DNA of 64,000 bases from CAYTIB01 sp964437725 (GCA_964437725.1 CAYTIB010000048.1:43728-107727); one strand, 5' to 3'. Positions 1 through 8,696 are shown, numbered from the stretch's first letter. The notes: generated by a model from the letters alone, not told the origin. A program made the numbers and translations.

Positions 1-263
1 GTGTGAAGGAGAAGAATGTCCCACGTTTGTACAATTGTCAGAAGTACTTGCACCGGAGAAGGTAATATGTAGTGAGGTAGGTTGAAAACAAGAACAACCA
101 AGTACCAAACAACGAGAAAGGTTGAAAAAAGAAAGAGGGGCGGAGCGTAGTTCCGGAACACAGCTACAGCCCGGCTAACTAGCTTTTTTCCACCGACATC
201 GAACGCAGGCCGGTTGACTGAATCAGTGAAACCCACATGATTTCGATCATGGCCATCTTTCAT
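1..263 (-). CDS. ABC transporter permease (ThiX/SsuC-like), 5' part only
   Basis: An open frame runs from ATG at 263 off the left edge of the window (87 codons plus 2 nt, no stop). After a hydrophilic start of about 45 residues there is a membrane segment (FLVVWYLVVLVFNLPHYI) followed by LPSPVQVLLTI. That LPSP motif is typical of the first helix region of SsuC/ThiX/TauC-type permeases, which pair with NMT1/THI5-like binding proteins. A TPP riboswitch and a terminator lie directly upstream, so the likely cargo is a thiamine precursor such as a hydroxymethylpyrimidine. The frame is closed by TAG just upstream of the ATG, so no longer start exists. The Shine-Dalgarno sequence is weak. Confidence 0.85.
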   Translation of the reverse strand, partial: MKDGHDRNHVGFTDSVNRPAFDVGGKKLVSRAVAVFRNYAPPLFLFSTFLVVWYLVVLVFNLPHYILPSPVQVLLTIVQTWDILLLH

Positions 264-331
264 TGAACCAATACCAATCTAACTATCCTTTCTCGTTCTT
301 GCTCAGTCGGGTTAAAACGTTCTACCACAAC

Positions 332-363
332 AAAAAAACCGTCTCCCCTTATTGAGGAAACGG
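332..363 (-). terminator. Intrinsic terminator of the TPP riboswitch expression platform
   Basis: Read on the minus strand, CCGTTTCC pairs fully (one G-T) with the 3' part of GGGGAGACGG across a short loop, followed by seven T residues (338 to 332). It sits between the TPP aptamer and the permease start at 263. This is the layout of a transcription-attenuating riboswitch: when TPP binds, the terminator forms and the permease operon is not transcribed. Confidence 0.85.
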
Positions 364-430
364 CCGTCAATGTGAACGTCCGGAGCCGACCAGCTATTCA
401 GGCCTCCCAACCGAACTTTACACTCTTTTG

Positions 431-516
431 GCCGCTTCCCTACGCTGGTATTGACCAGATCAGGTTCTAAGGGTTGTCAGGTAACTGACTCTCAGTCCAA
501 GCCACCCCTAGCGGTT
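431..516 (-). promoter_or_regulatory. TPP (THI-box) riboswitch aptamer
   Basis: The minus strand carries the conserved THI-box elements in order: GGGGTG, CTGAGAGTC, ACCCTT-GAACCTGATCTGG and CCAGCGTAGGGAAG. The P1 helix closes by CCGCT at the 5' side and AGCGG at the 3' side. The order and spacing match the TPP aptamer of thiamine genes. Downstream lie an intrinsic terminator (332-363) and the permease fragment, so the control is most likely transcriptional. Confidence 0.95.
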
Positions 517-528
517 CAACCATAGCCC

Positions 529-557
529 AATTTAATGTTTAGAAAAGGCGAGGTCAA
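529..557 (-). promoter_or_regulatory. Probable sigma70-type promoter for the TPP-regulated operon
   Basis: On the minus strand a -35-like TTGACC (557-552) is followed after exactly 17 nt by TAAATT (534-529). Transcription would begin near 522, just before the aptamer at 516. The position supports the assignment more than the -10 does, since it matches consensus at only 4 of 6 positions. The rest of 558-686 shows nothing else I can name. Confidence 0.5.
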
Positions 558-686
558 GCAAACCTATCCTCGATAGGCTTTAACAACTTGCCGGAAGCAG
601 CGCTATTATAGGGCTGCTTCCAATGATATTTTCGTAACCCATGATCCACGAAGAACTCTGGAATTTTGGTCCACTTAATAATTATG

Positions 687-1901
687 CTAGGAAAACCCCA
701 AGTTTTTGAAGACCTCCTGGTACCCTTCCAAGCCTCTTCGGATACCAAATCTGTGCACAGCCGAATCCCGGCATCGCCTAGACAGCACCTCTCTTTCTTG
801 AAGTAATCCGGCAAGTGATTCACATGCTTGCTCATAAGCCCTACGGCTTAGATCCTGAATTACAACTCCAGTCCGGTCTTCCTCCAAAATGCTCTCGGTA
901 TCACCAATTTGATGAGTTGCAACAACAGGCAACCCACATGCTAGATATTCTGCCAACTTTGTTGGTGACATCCCAATTCTCGCAAATGAAGGACGAACAA
1001 AAATTAGCCCAACACTGGAGGCAGCCAATCGAGCAGGAACGGTTTCATGTTGAACTGTTTCTACTTCGACTCGTTCGGGGTCTACGTTGTTCGCGTCTAA
1101 TGCATATCTAGCTATATCGTCAAAACCATTAGCCAAAAGACGAAACCGAGAACGCGGCCACCGATTGGAAGCTACCGCAAAAAATTCGAACATCTCCCGT
1201 ACCAAATAATACCCCCCCAAGGATCCTGCGTAGACGAATACAGGTGAGTCTTCCATCTCAACCCCACTTCTTGACTGCGGCAGGAAGCGGTCCGTATCCA
1301 CACAACAAGGAATGACCGTTACACAATCACGTCGGGGCCGAGAAAGAAAATCTCTACCTGCGAGCAAAAATTTCATGGCGTCGGTGAGAACGATAACGGC
1401 ATCAGCTCGTAAAATCCACCGTTTTTCTAACCAACGAACCAATCGAACCAAGGGATGATTTCGCCGCCATCTTCCTGCATCAATATTCTCCTCAGCCAAC
1501 ATTCCTCGCACGTTAAAAAGGAACCGGCGGCGAAAAAGACGGGCCAACGGATACCCTATTCCTGCAGGAATAGTCCCGCGCGCCTCAATTACATCGACTC
1601 CAAAGCGGAGAATAATTCTGGCAGCGACAATCCAGGCTCCTATTACATCAATCAGAGTTGAGATAAAAGGTGGCCATTTGTGATACCGCATGCATGTCCA
1701 GGTTACACCCTCACTCATCAGATCCCGACGTAGTGCATCCCTCGAGGGAAAACCAGAAGGGAGAGATTTCTCAAATGTGAGAAGATGAACCTTCACCCCT
1801 GACCGAGCAAGGCCACGCAAATAAGGCAAGCCTTGTGACTTCATCAATGGTTCAAGAACACCGTTATATGACAAAAACATTAGGGTGGGAGGGGAGTCCA
1901 A
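687..1901 (-). CDS. Glycosyltransferase family 4
   Basis: This 404-residue GT-B enzyme probably transfers a nucleotide-activated sugar to a lipid-linked glycan at the inner membrane face. The N-terminal acceptor half resembles GT4 enzymes. The C-terminal half has the donor-site signature KLAEYLACGLPVVAT (E-x7-E type), followed by a short helical tail. The start is TTG, chosen because GGGAG lies 8 nt upstream; an internal ATG exists at codon 8. It is the last gene of the left glycan run, 62 nt downstream of the GT-C gene. The sugar specificity cannot be read from sequence. Confidence 0.88.
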   Translation of the reverse strand: MDSPPTLMFLSYNGVLEPLMKSQGLPYLRGLARSGVKVHLLTFEKSLPSGFPSRDALRRDLMSEGVTWTCMRYHKWPPFISTLIDVIGAWIVAARIILRFGVDVIEARGTIPAGIGYPLARLFRRRFLFNVRGMLAEENIDAGRWRRNHPLVRLVRWLEKRWILRADAVIVLTDAMKFLLAGRDFLSRPRRDCVTVIPCCVDTDRFLPQSRSGVEMEDSPVFVYAGSLGGYYLVREMFEFFAVASNRWPRSRFRLLANGFDDIARYALDANNVDPERVEVETVQHETVPARLAASSVGLIFVRPSFARIGMSPTKLAEYLACGLPVVATHQIGDTESILEEDRTGVVIQDLSRRAYEQACESLAGLLQEREVLSRRCRDSAVHRFGIRRGLEGYQEVFKNLGFS

Positions 1902-1963
1902 AGAAATCTCTCCCGGATGGTCAGTAGGTTCTTCTCGGGCCAGATGCTCTGTGTCTATGTAGT

Positions 1964-3841
1964 TCAGTCTGCTGCTCCGCTTAAAGGTGTCTTGGTGTTT
2001 CTGGAGGAATCATGTCGAGTGCTTGGCATAATTCCTCCGGAAAGTCCGCCAGCAGCCAAAAGAAGCCAAATTGGAGTCAATAAATCTCTATGTCGAAAAA
2101 CTGTTCCCGCGTTTCCGCTAGTCATACCAATAAAAAAGCTTATCAGAATAATAGATGTCAACAATGTCCAAAGGGGATAAGGGTCTCGCCATAGTCGTCG
2201 GAATCCAACTAAACCGAGCAATAAGATCCCATACCAGAGAACCATTTGTGGGAAAACTAGCTGTAGCGATAGGGAACGCTTACTCCACAAAACCGGTTCG
2301 AACCAGAAATGGTACTGGCTAAGGGTATAGGCACGAATAATATCGCCGAATCGAACCTCTTTCATCCAAGGTTCGGGAGCCAAATGCGTGTAAAGTCTTC
2401 TATCCCATAAAGTGTACATCGACCGACCCGGTGTCTCCGTCGCACCCCGTTGCACCGAAAAGACATCGTAGAGGACCTGGCTCACTGCTCGCTGGACGGG
2501 AGAGGAAAAGATTATACCGACCAAAAGTGCAAGGGCAATCCATCGACGAATCTGGCTACGGCGCGCAACTAACTTCCATAGTAGCGGAACCCATGCTAAA
2601 AACGCTATCGCTAGCACAATGGCACCGAGATTAAACCGGACGGACATTAAGATTGCTGATCCAGCTAGTGCAATCAAATAATATTTGGCCTTACGTTCTT
2701 TTTGAAAACGAATCAAACACCAAATAACAAGGGCGAAAATCAAGATAAAGAGAGAATCCTTGAGTAAATCTAGACTCCATAATATTAGTGAAGGGTAAAC
2801 ACACGCCATTCCAGATGCGAGACGAGAGGCCCGGGATCCAAACAAATCCCTAGTCAATCCAAAAATCACAAGTGGTAGACAGGCACCAGCAAAAGCATTG
2901 ATCAGCCGCACAGAAACAAGAGCTTCTTCTCCGAAAACATAGAAGAAAATTGTTGGAACATAAAGGTACGAGGAAGACCCATACACTTGGCGAACCTCGA
3001 ACAAAGCATGGGGCCAAACCTCTACCGCTCGCCAAAGCTGACTCGTTGCCCAAGCCCGGGCCGCAAAATATCCTCCGTCACCAAAGAGCATCGGTATTTG
3101 AAGCTGAAAATCAATGACATCCGGATGTGGATAATAACGGCTAGTCAGAGTAACCCAAAAGCTTGAAGCTGCAACCAAGGCTACTCGCAATCCAAGGGAC
3201 ACCCAGAACAAACGTATCAAATACCTTCGATTATCCAGAGAACTCCTGTTTTTCAATCCTATTGCCAACGCTATTGATAAAATTCCAAAAAACGTGGTCC
3301 CCGGGGAATGCCACCAGAAAAAACCGATTAACACTCCGGAGAAAATTGGTAAAGAGGATGACCTCAATTCCTTCTGATAGGGGACTTGCGAATTTACTAT
3401 TGGAACTTTTTGCTCATCATCTTTTGAAAAAAATAGGCGTCGCACCCCCCAACTCTGCCATGCTCGAATCAAAGTTCCTTCTTCGAAATAGAAAGCTGAT
3501 AACCCAAGGGCTAGTAAAACACCGCGAACCAGTAGTCCCTCGAACTGTATCGGGGTGCCCATAATCAGAAGTAGCGTACCGTTAACCCCAATCCCCGAAA
3601 AAAAGAAAGCCGCCAGTGTTCGCTGTGGATTAACCGTAAACTCGGAACATAACGTGTTCCATCCCCACCCCCATAGACCTCCATTCGCTTTTTTACCAAA
3701 CCAAGTAAGGGAATTTTGAACTAGAAGAGAAAGTGAGGAGACAATGAAGCTTTCTGATAACCACCGAAACATCCAAGATTCGCGAAACTGTTCATCCACT
3801 TGTCTATTTTCTTTGGACGAATTTTCCGTTTCAAAAGTCAC
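1964..3841 (-). CDS. GT-C type polytopic membrane glycosyltransferase (GT39/PMT-like)
   Basis: This 625-residue protein has about a dozen hydrophobic segments and a soluble N-terminal stretch. It resembles bacterial members of the dolichyl-phosphate-mannose transferase/ArnT superfamily, which take sugars from polyprenyl-phosphate donors on the periplasmic side. An acidic loop (YPHPDVIDF) follows one of the middle hydrophobic segments and may hold the catalytic aspartate. It lies 39 nt downstream of a DPM1-like GT2 that could make its polyprenyl-phosphate-sugar donor. The start codon is GTG. Assignment to a numbered GT family is by general fold only. Confidence 0.7.
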   Translation of the reverse strand: MTFETENSSKENRQVDEQFRESWMFRWLSESFIVSSLSLLVQNSLTWFGKKANGGLWGWGWNTLCSEFTVNPQRTLAAFFFSGIGVNGTLLLIMGTPIQFEGLLVRGVLLALGLSAFYFEEGTLIRAWQSWGVRRLFFSKDDEQKVPIVNSQVPYQKELRSSSLPIFSGVLIGFFWWHSPGTTFFGILSIALAIGLKNRSSLDNRRYLIRLFWVSLGLRVALVAASSFWVTLTSRYYPHPDVIDFQLQIPMLFGDGGYFAARAWATSQLWRAVEVWPHALFEVRQVYGSSSYLYVPTIFFYVFGEEALVSVRLINAFAGACLPLVIFGLTRDLFGSRASRLASGMACVYPSLILWSLDLLKDSLFILIFALVIWCLIRFQKERKAKYYLIALAGSAILMSVRFNLGAIVLAIAFLAWVPLLWKLVARRSQIRRWIALALLVGIIFSSPVQRAVSQVLYDVFSVQRGATETPGRSMYTLWDRRLYTHLAPEPWMKEVRFGDIIRAYTLSQYHFWFEPVLWSKRSLSLQLVFPQMVLWYGILLLGLVGFRRLWRDPYPLWTLLTSIILISFFIGMTSGNAGTVFRHRDLLTPIWLLLAAGGLSGGIMPSTRHDSSRNTKTPLSGAAD

Positions 3842-3880
3842 TGTTCGTTTCGTCCCTATAGCCTGAGAAAATCTAGAGAG

Positions 3881-4579
3881 TCAGCCAAACAGCCGATTCC
3901 GCAGGATGGCAAGTAGAACCCGGAATCCAGTCGACCAGTGAAGCTTTTTCCCGGCTTCGTGATCCCTAGGGGAATAAGCGACAGGAACTTCTTGGATCCG
4001 AACACCACTCCTAAGTAACTTGTTGGTAACCTCCGCATCAAAATCAAATCCATTACAGGACAAGTTCATCGTGTCAAGAATGTCTTTACGAATAACTTTA
4101 TAGGCTGTGGCGATATCAGTCAGGCGGGAAAAGAAAAGAAGATTGGTTACCCAAGTGATAATCTTATTCCCCATAAAACTACCAAAGGGAGTATTCCCTC
4201 TTCCACGTGCGAATCGGCTTCCATACACAACTTGGGTTTGTCCATTCAATATGGGCTCCAATAGCCTGGGAAACTCGGCGGGATCCAGTTCGAGATCAGC
4301 GTCTTGGATGATCACAACATCTCCGGTAGCATGCTCGTAACCCAAGCGGACAGCTGCGCCCTTTCCCCCACGCCTTTCTTCTAGGATTTCGCGGATCCTA
4401 GGGTCCCTTAAGGACTGCAGATACTCCCGCGTCCCGTCTGTCGAGTTCCCATCCAAAACGATTAATTCCCGATCCATACCAATTTCTACCGCCAATACTC
4501 GGTTGATAACTTCTTCGATCGTTTTTTGCTCATTGTAAACAGGAATGATGATGGAAAGCTTCTTCGGCACAAAAGTCAT
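3881..4579 (-). CDS. Glycosyltransferase family 2 (polyprenyl-phosphate sugar synthase type)
   Basis: A 232-residue GT-A enzyme with LSIIIPVYNE at the N-terminus, LDGNSTDGT for nucleotide binding and IIQDADLELDP containing the metal-binding DxD. The length and lack of C-terminal membrane helices match soluble DPM1/polyprenyl-phosphate mannose or glucose synthases. Its ATG overlaps the stop of the nucleotidyltransferase gene by 4 nt (ATGA), so the two are translationally coupled. It is clearly paralogous to the GT2 at 8013-8696, and each lies directly upstream of a GT-C membrane transferase. Confidence 0.88.
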   Translation of the reverse strand: MTFVPKKLSIIIPVYNEQKTIEEVINRVLAVEIGMDRELIVLDGNSTDGTREYLQSLRDPRIREILEERRGGKGAAVRLGYEHATGDVVIIQDADLELDPAEFPRLLEPILNGQTQVVYGSRFARGRGNTPFGSFMGNKIITWVTNLLFFSRLTDIATAYKVIRKDILDTMNLSCNGFDFDAEVTNKLLRSGVRIQEVPVAYSPRDHEAGKKLHWSTGFRVLLAILRNRLFG

Positions 4580-5280
4580 CCAGAATCAACCTCAATGCGA
4601 GCTCTTGCCTTTTCCATGTCTTCCTGATGCTCGACGGCGAGCCAATATTCTTTAATAACGTAACTGCCCACACGTCGGTTTTTAGACACCAGGCTATCCA
4701 CAAGATCCGGGATTGTGAAATAAGTGTTACTGGGGATAAGCGGCAGGGTACTACCTTGGAGGAGATAGATACCTGCGGAGATAGGGTAGTGCGATACGGG
4801 CTTTTCAATAATTCGACGAACCAGACCATCCTCTTCTTCCAAAATTCCGTAGGGAATCTGTCTCTCGATTTCTTTCACCCCCACTGTCAGCTCAAACTTT
4901 CCTTTAACATGGTGTTGAATAAACCGGCCGAAATCAAGCTCAGTTAAAATGTCCCCATTCATGAGAAGGAAGGTTTCGTCTGGTGGCACATCCAGTTTTT
5001 GTCTCATCATATCGAGACAACCAGCGGTTCCGGTGGGTTGTTCCTCTTTGAGGTATTGGATCCGTGTACCGAACCGAGAGCCATCACCAAAATAGGTTTC
5101 AATCAGTTCTGCCCGATACCCAACGGAAAAAATGAAATCCTCAAAACCACACTCCATAAGGCGCCTTACTATGAGCTCAAGTATAGGGTGTTCACCCACC
5201 GGAAGGAGAGGTTTAGGGATAGAAAAGGTCAAGGGACGGAGCCTAGTACCGAGCCCGCCCGCCAGTATTACCGCACGCAT
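4576..5280 (-). CDS. Sugar-1-phosphate nucleotidyltransferase (NTP_transferase family)
   Basis: From ATG at 5280 the protein is 234 residues. It begins MRAVILAGGLGTRLRPLT, the GxGxRL(x)PLT nucleotide-binding signature, followed by PKPLLPVGEHPI. FLLMNGDIL carries the metal-binding aspartate, and GILEEE and IIEKP are typical of the family. It activates a sugar-1-phosphate, giving an NDP-sugar for the adjacent GT2 or for the LegB-like dehydratase. Compact enzymes of this shape include the PtmE-type GlcN-1-P guanylyltransferases of legionaminate pathways, but the base specificity is not readable. The frame is open upstream to 5361, but the conserved family start is at 5280. Confidence 0.88.
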   Translation of the reverse strand: MRAVILAGGLGTRLRPLTFSIPKPLLPVGEHPILELIVRRLMECGFEDFIFSVGYRAELIETYFGDGSRFGTRIQYLKEEQPTGTAGCLDMMRQKLDVPPDETFLLMNGDILTELDFGRFIQHHVKGKFELTVGVKEIERQIPYGILEEEDGLVRRIIEKPVSHYPISAGIYLLQGSTLPLIPSNTYFTIPDLVDSLVSKNRRVGSYVIKEYWLAVEHQEDMEKARARIEVDSG

Positions 5281-5575
5281 TTTGAGATTTCCACGGAAAT
5301 AACCTAAAGGAGCAACCTCTGACCCCTGATAGAAGGCGCCAGATCGTCCGCCTTGCAACACAATCGATAACCATCGTGTCCGATTGCCCGGCCGACCTCA
5401 ATTACTTCGCCCACGTGGGCACACCATAATCTAACTAATACTTTGCGTTATTATAAATATAACCTAATAACAACAAGTTTTCAGATTCAAGAAACCTCAT
5501 ATCAAAATAACCAAATAAGACTACCCGCACTTCCTAGTGGAGTATCAACGTTGGGAAAAGAAGCCATTTGACCTC
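5281..5575 (-). promoter_or_regulatory. A+T-rich intergenic region with possible promoter and palindrome
   Basis: This is the largest gap inside the left glycan run and no convincing gene is present. On the minus strand a TATAAT lies at 5455-5450 with a poor TTGTTG-like element upstream. A perfect 12-bp palindrome, GCCCACGTGGGC, sits at 5409-5420, about 30-40 nt downstream of that box, where a repressor could act. I read it as a probable internal promoter for the nucleotidyltransferase-GT2-GT-C-GT4 segment. Confidence 0.3.
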
Positions 5576-6586
5576 CTAGACAACATATTCGTCGGGATCA
5601 TAGTCGGACAAATGCTGCTTTATATATTCTATAGTTCGGTCAAGTCCCTGGTCTAAGGAAATTTGTGGCTCCCAACCCAGTATATCTTTGGCCTTCTTAG
5701 TGTACGCCCACAAGCGAGTGACTTCACTCTTCTCAGGTCGCAAACGGGATTCTTCGGACACTAATTCCACGCCACGGCCTACCCGATTGATGATCTTACC
5801 CGCCAGTTCGCCGATAGTTATCTCGAATCCTGAGCCTATATTTGTGACCTGACCGATAGCCTCAGCTGATTCCCCCACAGCCAAAAATCCGCGTGCTGTG
5901 TCCTCTACGAACGTCAGATCTCTCCGAGGATACGTTGCACCTAAACGAATAACATCTTTAGCCAAAGCCTGAACGACAATTGTCGGGATTACTGCACGCG
6001 CTGACTGACGGGGTCCATAAACATTAAACGGGCGTATCACAGAAACGGGCAAACCGAATGCATTATGAAAACTTAAAGCGATCGCATCTGCACCAATCTT
6101 GGTTGCAGAGTAAGGAGACTGTGGCTGAAGGGGGTGGCTTTCTGCAATCGGAACCGAAATCGCGGACCCGTAAACCTCACTGGTCGATGTATGGATAACA
6201 CGCTCTACCCCCTCATCCCTGGCTGCCTGAAGGACATTCAGCGTGCCAACCACATTGGTCTGAACTACCTCCTCAGGATGGATGTATGAGTACGGAATAC
6301 CAATCAGGGCCGCCAGATGAAAAATCACCTCCTGACCTCTTGTTGCCAAACGTATCGTTTCACTGGTGTTCAAGTCTCCAACCACAATTTCCAGTGAATC
6401 TGAGTAGTTTGCGGCAAATTCGGATAAAAATCCCGATGAGTTTCTCGAATTATATCGGACAAGCCCTCGAACCTGAGCCCCTTTTTCTAGCAACAGTTCT
6501 ACCAGGTGGCTCCCCACAAACCCGCCTGCCCCTGTCACCAAAACGTTTTTGTCTTTCCAACTCAGCAACCCATTCCCATTTTCCAT
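5576..6586 (-). CDS. LegB-like NAD-dependent sugar 4,6-dehydratase/epimerase
   Basis: An extended SDR of 336 residues with the NAD motif VLVTGAGGFVGSHL near residue 14. It has the catalytic YxxxK in SPYSATKIGADA, with a serine in HTSTSEVYGS. VRYNSRNSSGFL after the second beta strand matches LegB/PseB-like GDP- or UDP-GlcNAc 4,6-dehydratases of nonulosonic-acid pathways rather than classical GalE. The role would be to form a 4-keto-6-deoxy amino sugar. No LegC-like aminotransferase, acetyltransferase or LegG-like hydrolysing epimerase is in the window, so the pathway would have to be completed elsewhere. It lies 28 nt downstream of the GT-C gene. Confidence 0.8.
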   Translation of the reverse strand: MENGNGLLSWKDKNVLVTGAGGFVGSHLVELLLEKGAQVRGLVRYNSRNSSGFLSEFAANYSDSLEIVVGDLNTSETIRLATRGQEVIFHLAALIGIPYSYIHPEEVVQTNVVGTLNVLQAARDEGVERVIHTSTSEVYGSAISVPIAESHPLQPQSPYSATKIGADAIALSFHNAFGLPVSVIRPFNVYGPRQSARAVIPTIVVQALAKDVIRLGATYPRRDLTFVEDTARGFLAVGESAEAIGQVTNIGSGFEITIGELAGKIINRVGRGVELVSEESRLRPEKSEVTRLWAYTKKAKDILGWEPQISLDQGLDRTIEYIKQHLSDYDPDEYVV

Positions 6587-6614
6587 AGCACTATTTACCC
6601 TGCCCTAGGAGGTA

Positions 6615-8003
6615 TTAAAAGGCAACCTTCAACAATGCACGAATAGTATCAGAAAAAAAGAATATCAGAACGTTTACCATCAACCATAATCCCAGCACTA
6701 TCCAAAAATTCAGTCCCTTCTTTACCTGCATGAGTCTAACCATACCCAGAGCAGCCATAATTAGAATTCCGATCTCAGAGGGCAAACGCAAACGAGGCGA
6801 GCCAATAAAAGCAATTCCTAGAACAAAAAAGTAGGCTACCAGCCCCCATGCGGGCCAAAGGGCCAAACTGTTCCAAACATCCACACGACTCTTCAAGTCT
6901 GGAGATTTAAACCGAAGGAAAGCACATACAGCCAGAGGCAAAAGAAATACAAATCCAAAGCTATATGTGCCATTTAGAAAGATCTCCCAGTCAAATGGAC
7001 TCCAGAAAAAGATTGTTTTGATACCAACAAGAAAGGGTACACGGCTCGGGTTATCTGTTAGTTTCTTCCAACCGGCACGCAGCAAAAAGGCGTTCCGATC
7101 CAACTCAGACTCGATCTTAGACGCCTTTGCCGTAATCTCATCGTGTGTCCGAAACCCTGGTTTCCATCCATCCTTTAGATTCAAGCCGTCGTAAAAAACG
7201 ATCCCGCCTTCCGTTCCAAGTGGAACAAATTGTCCGAAAGACCTGTAGTTTCGCACAACCCATGGTGAAAGTACGGATGCAAAAACCAGAACTAAAACTA
7301 CCGCCTTGACCGCCGGAGGGACAAAGCGTCGAGTCTGGATCCATTCCTTCAATACCAAAGACCCTCCAGTTACAAAGGGTAGTATGGCCAGGGAGGGCTT
7401 CGTTAGAGAGCCTAAAGCCCCAGCCAAACCCAACCATACCATTCCAATCAACACCATCCGACGCTCTAATAGAACGAGAATAAAAAGACATATAGCCACC
7501 CAGAAAACAAACAAAGACTCTGTCATGATAAGATGCTCAGATTTGATCAATGGTGGGTATAAAGCGTAAAAAATTCCTGCAACTAGAGCAGCGCATCGAC
7601 CTCCAACCGGATGAGCCACCAAGCCTTTTGCGGCCGCAGCTACAATTAGACAGGTTAAGGCTCCCAAGATCGTTTGTGCTACAAGAACGAGCCACGGGAC
7701 AGGCCCGGCAAGTGCGTAGATGCTCGCAATAAACAGGGGGTAAAGAGGAGTATATTCGGCCGTCGGTTGACCATCCGTAACCATCCCCGCTCCTGAGAGA
7801 ATTTTCTCTCCCCAATCATGAAATGCCCCCCAGTCACCTCCGAGGTAAGGTGGCTCACCTCGGGCAAAAGCCAACAAAACCGGTACTAGAAAAATAAGGC
7901 GGACGAGTAATGCCAAAAAAAAGAGATCTAAGAACAGCACTCGCCCAGATCGATATCTCGACGGGAGGCCAACCGGTCTAAAATCTTGTGACAAAGAAAC
8001 CAA
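6615..8003 (-). CDS. GT-C type membrane glycosyltransferase (ArnT/GT39-like)
   Basis: A polytopic protein of 462 residues. The first luminal loop contains GGDWGAFHDWG, with acidic residues in the position of GT39 catalytic aspartates. YPLFIASIYAL, a TESL segment and PWVVRNYRSFG follow, all of which recur in the GT-C protein at 20383-21786, so the two are paralogues. It probably moves a sugar from polyprenyl phosphate to a glycan in the periplasm. It follows the GT2 at 8013 by only 9 nt, which pairs donor synthase with transferase. Substrate unknown. Confidence 0.78.
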   Translation of the reverse strand: MVSLSQDFRPVGLPSRYRSGRVLFLDLFFLALLVRLIFLVPVLLAFARGEPPYLGGDWGAFHDWGEKILSGAGMVTDGQPTAEYTPLYPLFIASIYALAGPVPWLVLVAQTILGALTCLIVAAAAKGLVAHPVGGRCAALVAGIFYALYPPLIKSEHLIMTESLFVFWVAICLFILVLLERRMVLIGMVWLGLAGALGSLTKPSLAILPFVTGGSLVLKEWIQTRRFVPPAVKAVVLVLVFASVLSPWVVRNYRSFGQFVPLGTEGGIVFYDGLNLKDGWKPGFRTHDEITAKASKIESELDRNAFLLRAGWKKLTDNPSRVPFLVGIKTIFFWSPFDWEIFLNGTYSFGFVFLLPLAVCAFLRFKSPDLKSRVDVWNSLALWPAWGLVAYFFVLGIAFIGSPRLRLPSEIGILIMAALGMVRLMQVKKGLNFWIVLGLWLMVNVLIFFFSDTIRALLKVAF

Positions 8004-8012
8004 ATCGTTTCC

Positions 8013-8696
8013 TCAATCGGAAAAACGGTATTTCAATAACGTCCAAATTGCTCCAAAACCGTGTTTCCAGTTGATTTTTTTACCTTCCTCATAAGTTCTA
8101 CCGTAATAAGCAATAGGCATCTCATAAACTCTCAATTTTTTCTTAAGAATCTTTGCCGTGATCTCCGGCTCAATCGAAAACCCGTCGGAGGAAAGATTTA
8201 GACCCCTCAGGATTTCAACCCGAATCATTTTGTAGCAGGTCTCCATATCACTGAGGGTGGAGTTGTACATCAAGTTAGTTAGAAAGGATAAAAAGTTGTT
8301 TCCAACCCGATGCCAAAACAGGTGAACACGTTGGGGAGCACCGCCGATCAGCCGGGAACCATAAACTGCATCCGCCACTCCGCGCTTGATGGGAACAAGC
8401 AGGCGTAAAAGATCCTGTGGATCGTATTCCAGGTCCGCGTCCTGTGGTACAGCAACATCACCCGTTACTTCGGAAAAACCTGTACGTAATGCAGCACCTT
8501 TGCCAAGGTTTCTTTCATGCAAAAAAACGCGAATGCCCTGCCCGTCTTGCTCCCTTAACCAATCGCGTGTTCCATCGGTGGAACAATCATCTACCACAAT
8601 TATTTCCTTCTCTACATCCAAAGCTTTGACCTGGAGGAGAATCTCCTCAATTGTTTGTCGTTCGTTATACACAGGCATCACAATAGAAAGTTTCAT
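8013..8696 (-). CDS. Glycosyltransferase family 2 (polyprenyl-phosphate sugar synthase type)
   Basis: A GT-A enzyme of about 227 residues with KLSIVMPVYNE, IVVDDCSTDGT and VPQDADLEYDP (DxD). It is close in sequence and length to the GT2 at 3881-4579. I chose ATG at 8696, directly before the first beta strand; an ATG at 8711 adds five residues and has no Shine-Dalgarno sequence. It probably makes an undecaprenyl-phosphate-linked sugar for the GT-C transferase 9 nt downstream. About 140 nt of non-coding DNA separates it from the GT4 gene upstream in the run. Confidence 0.88.
   Translation of the reverse strand: MKLSIVMPVYNERQTIEEILLQVKALDVEKEIIVVDDCSTDGTRDWLREQDGQGIRVFLHERNLGKGAALRTGFSEVTGDVAVPQDADLEYDPQDLLRLLVPIKRGVADAVYGSRLIGGAPQRVHLFWHRVGNNFLSFLTNLMYNSTLSDMETCYKMIRVEILRGLNLSSDGFSIEPEITAKILKKKLRVYEMPIAYYGRTYEEGKKINWKHGFGAIWTLLKYRFSD

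Noticed and set aside
554..835. 93-codon frame on the minus strand overlapping the end of the GT4 gene
   Set aside because: It runs through the GT4 3' end and the riboswitch promoter, has no homology or ribosome site, and the GT4 frame is clearly the real one.
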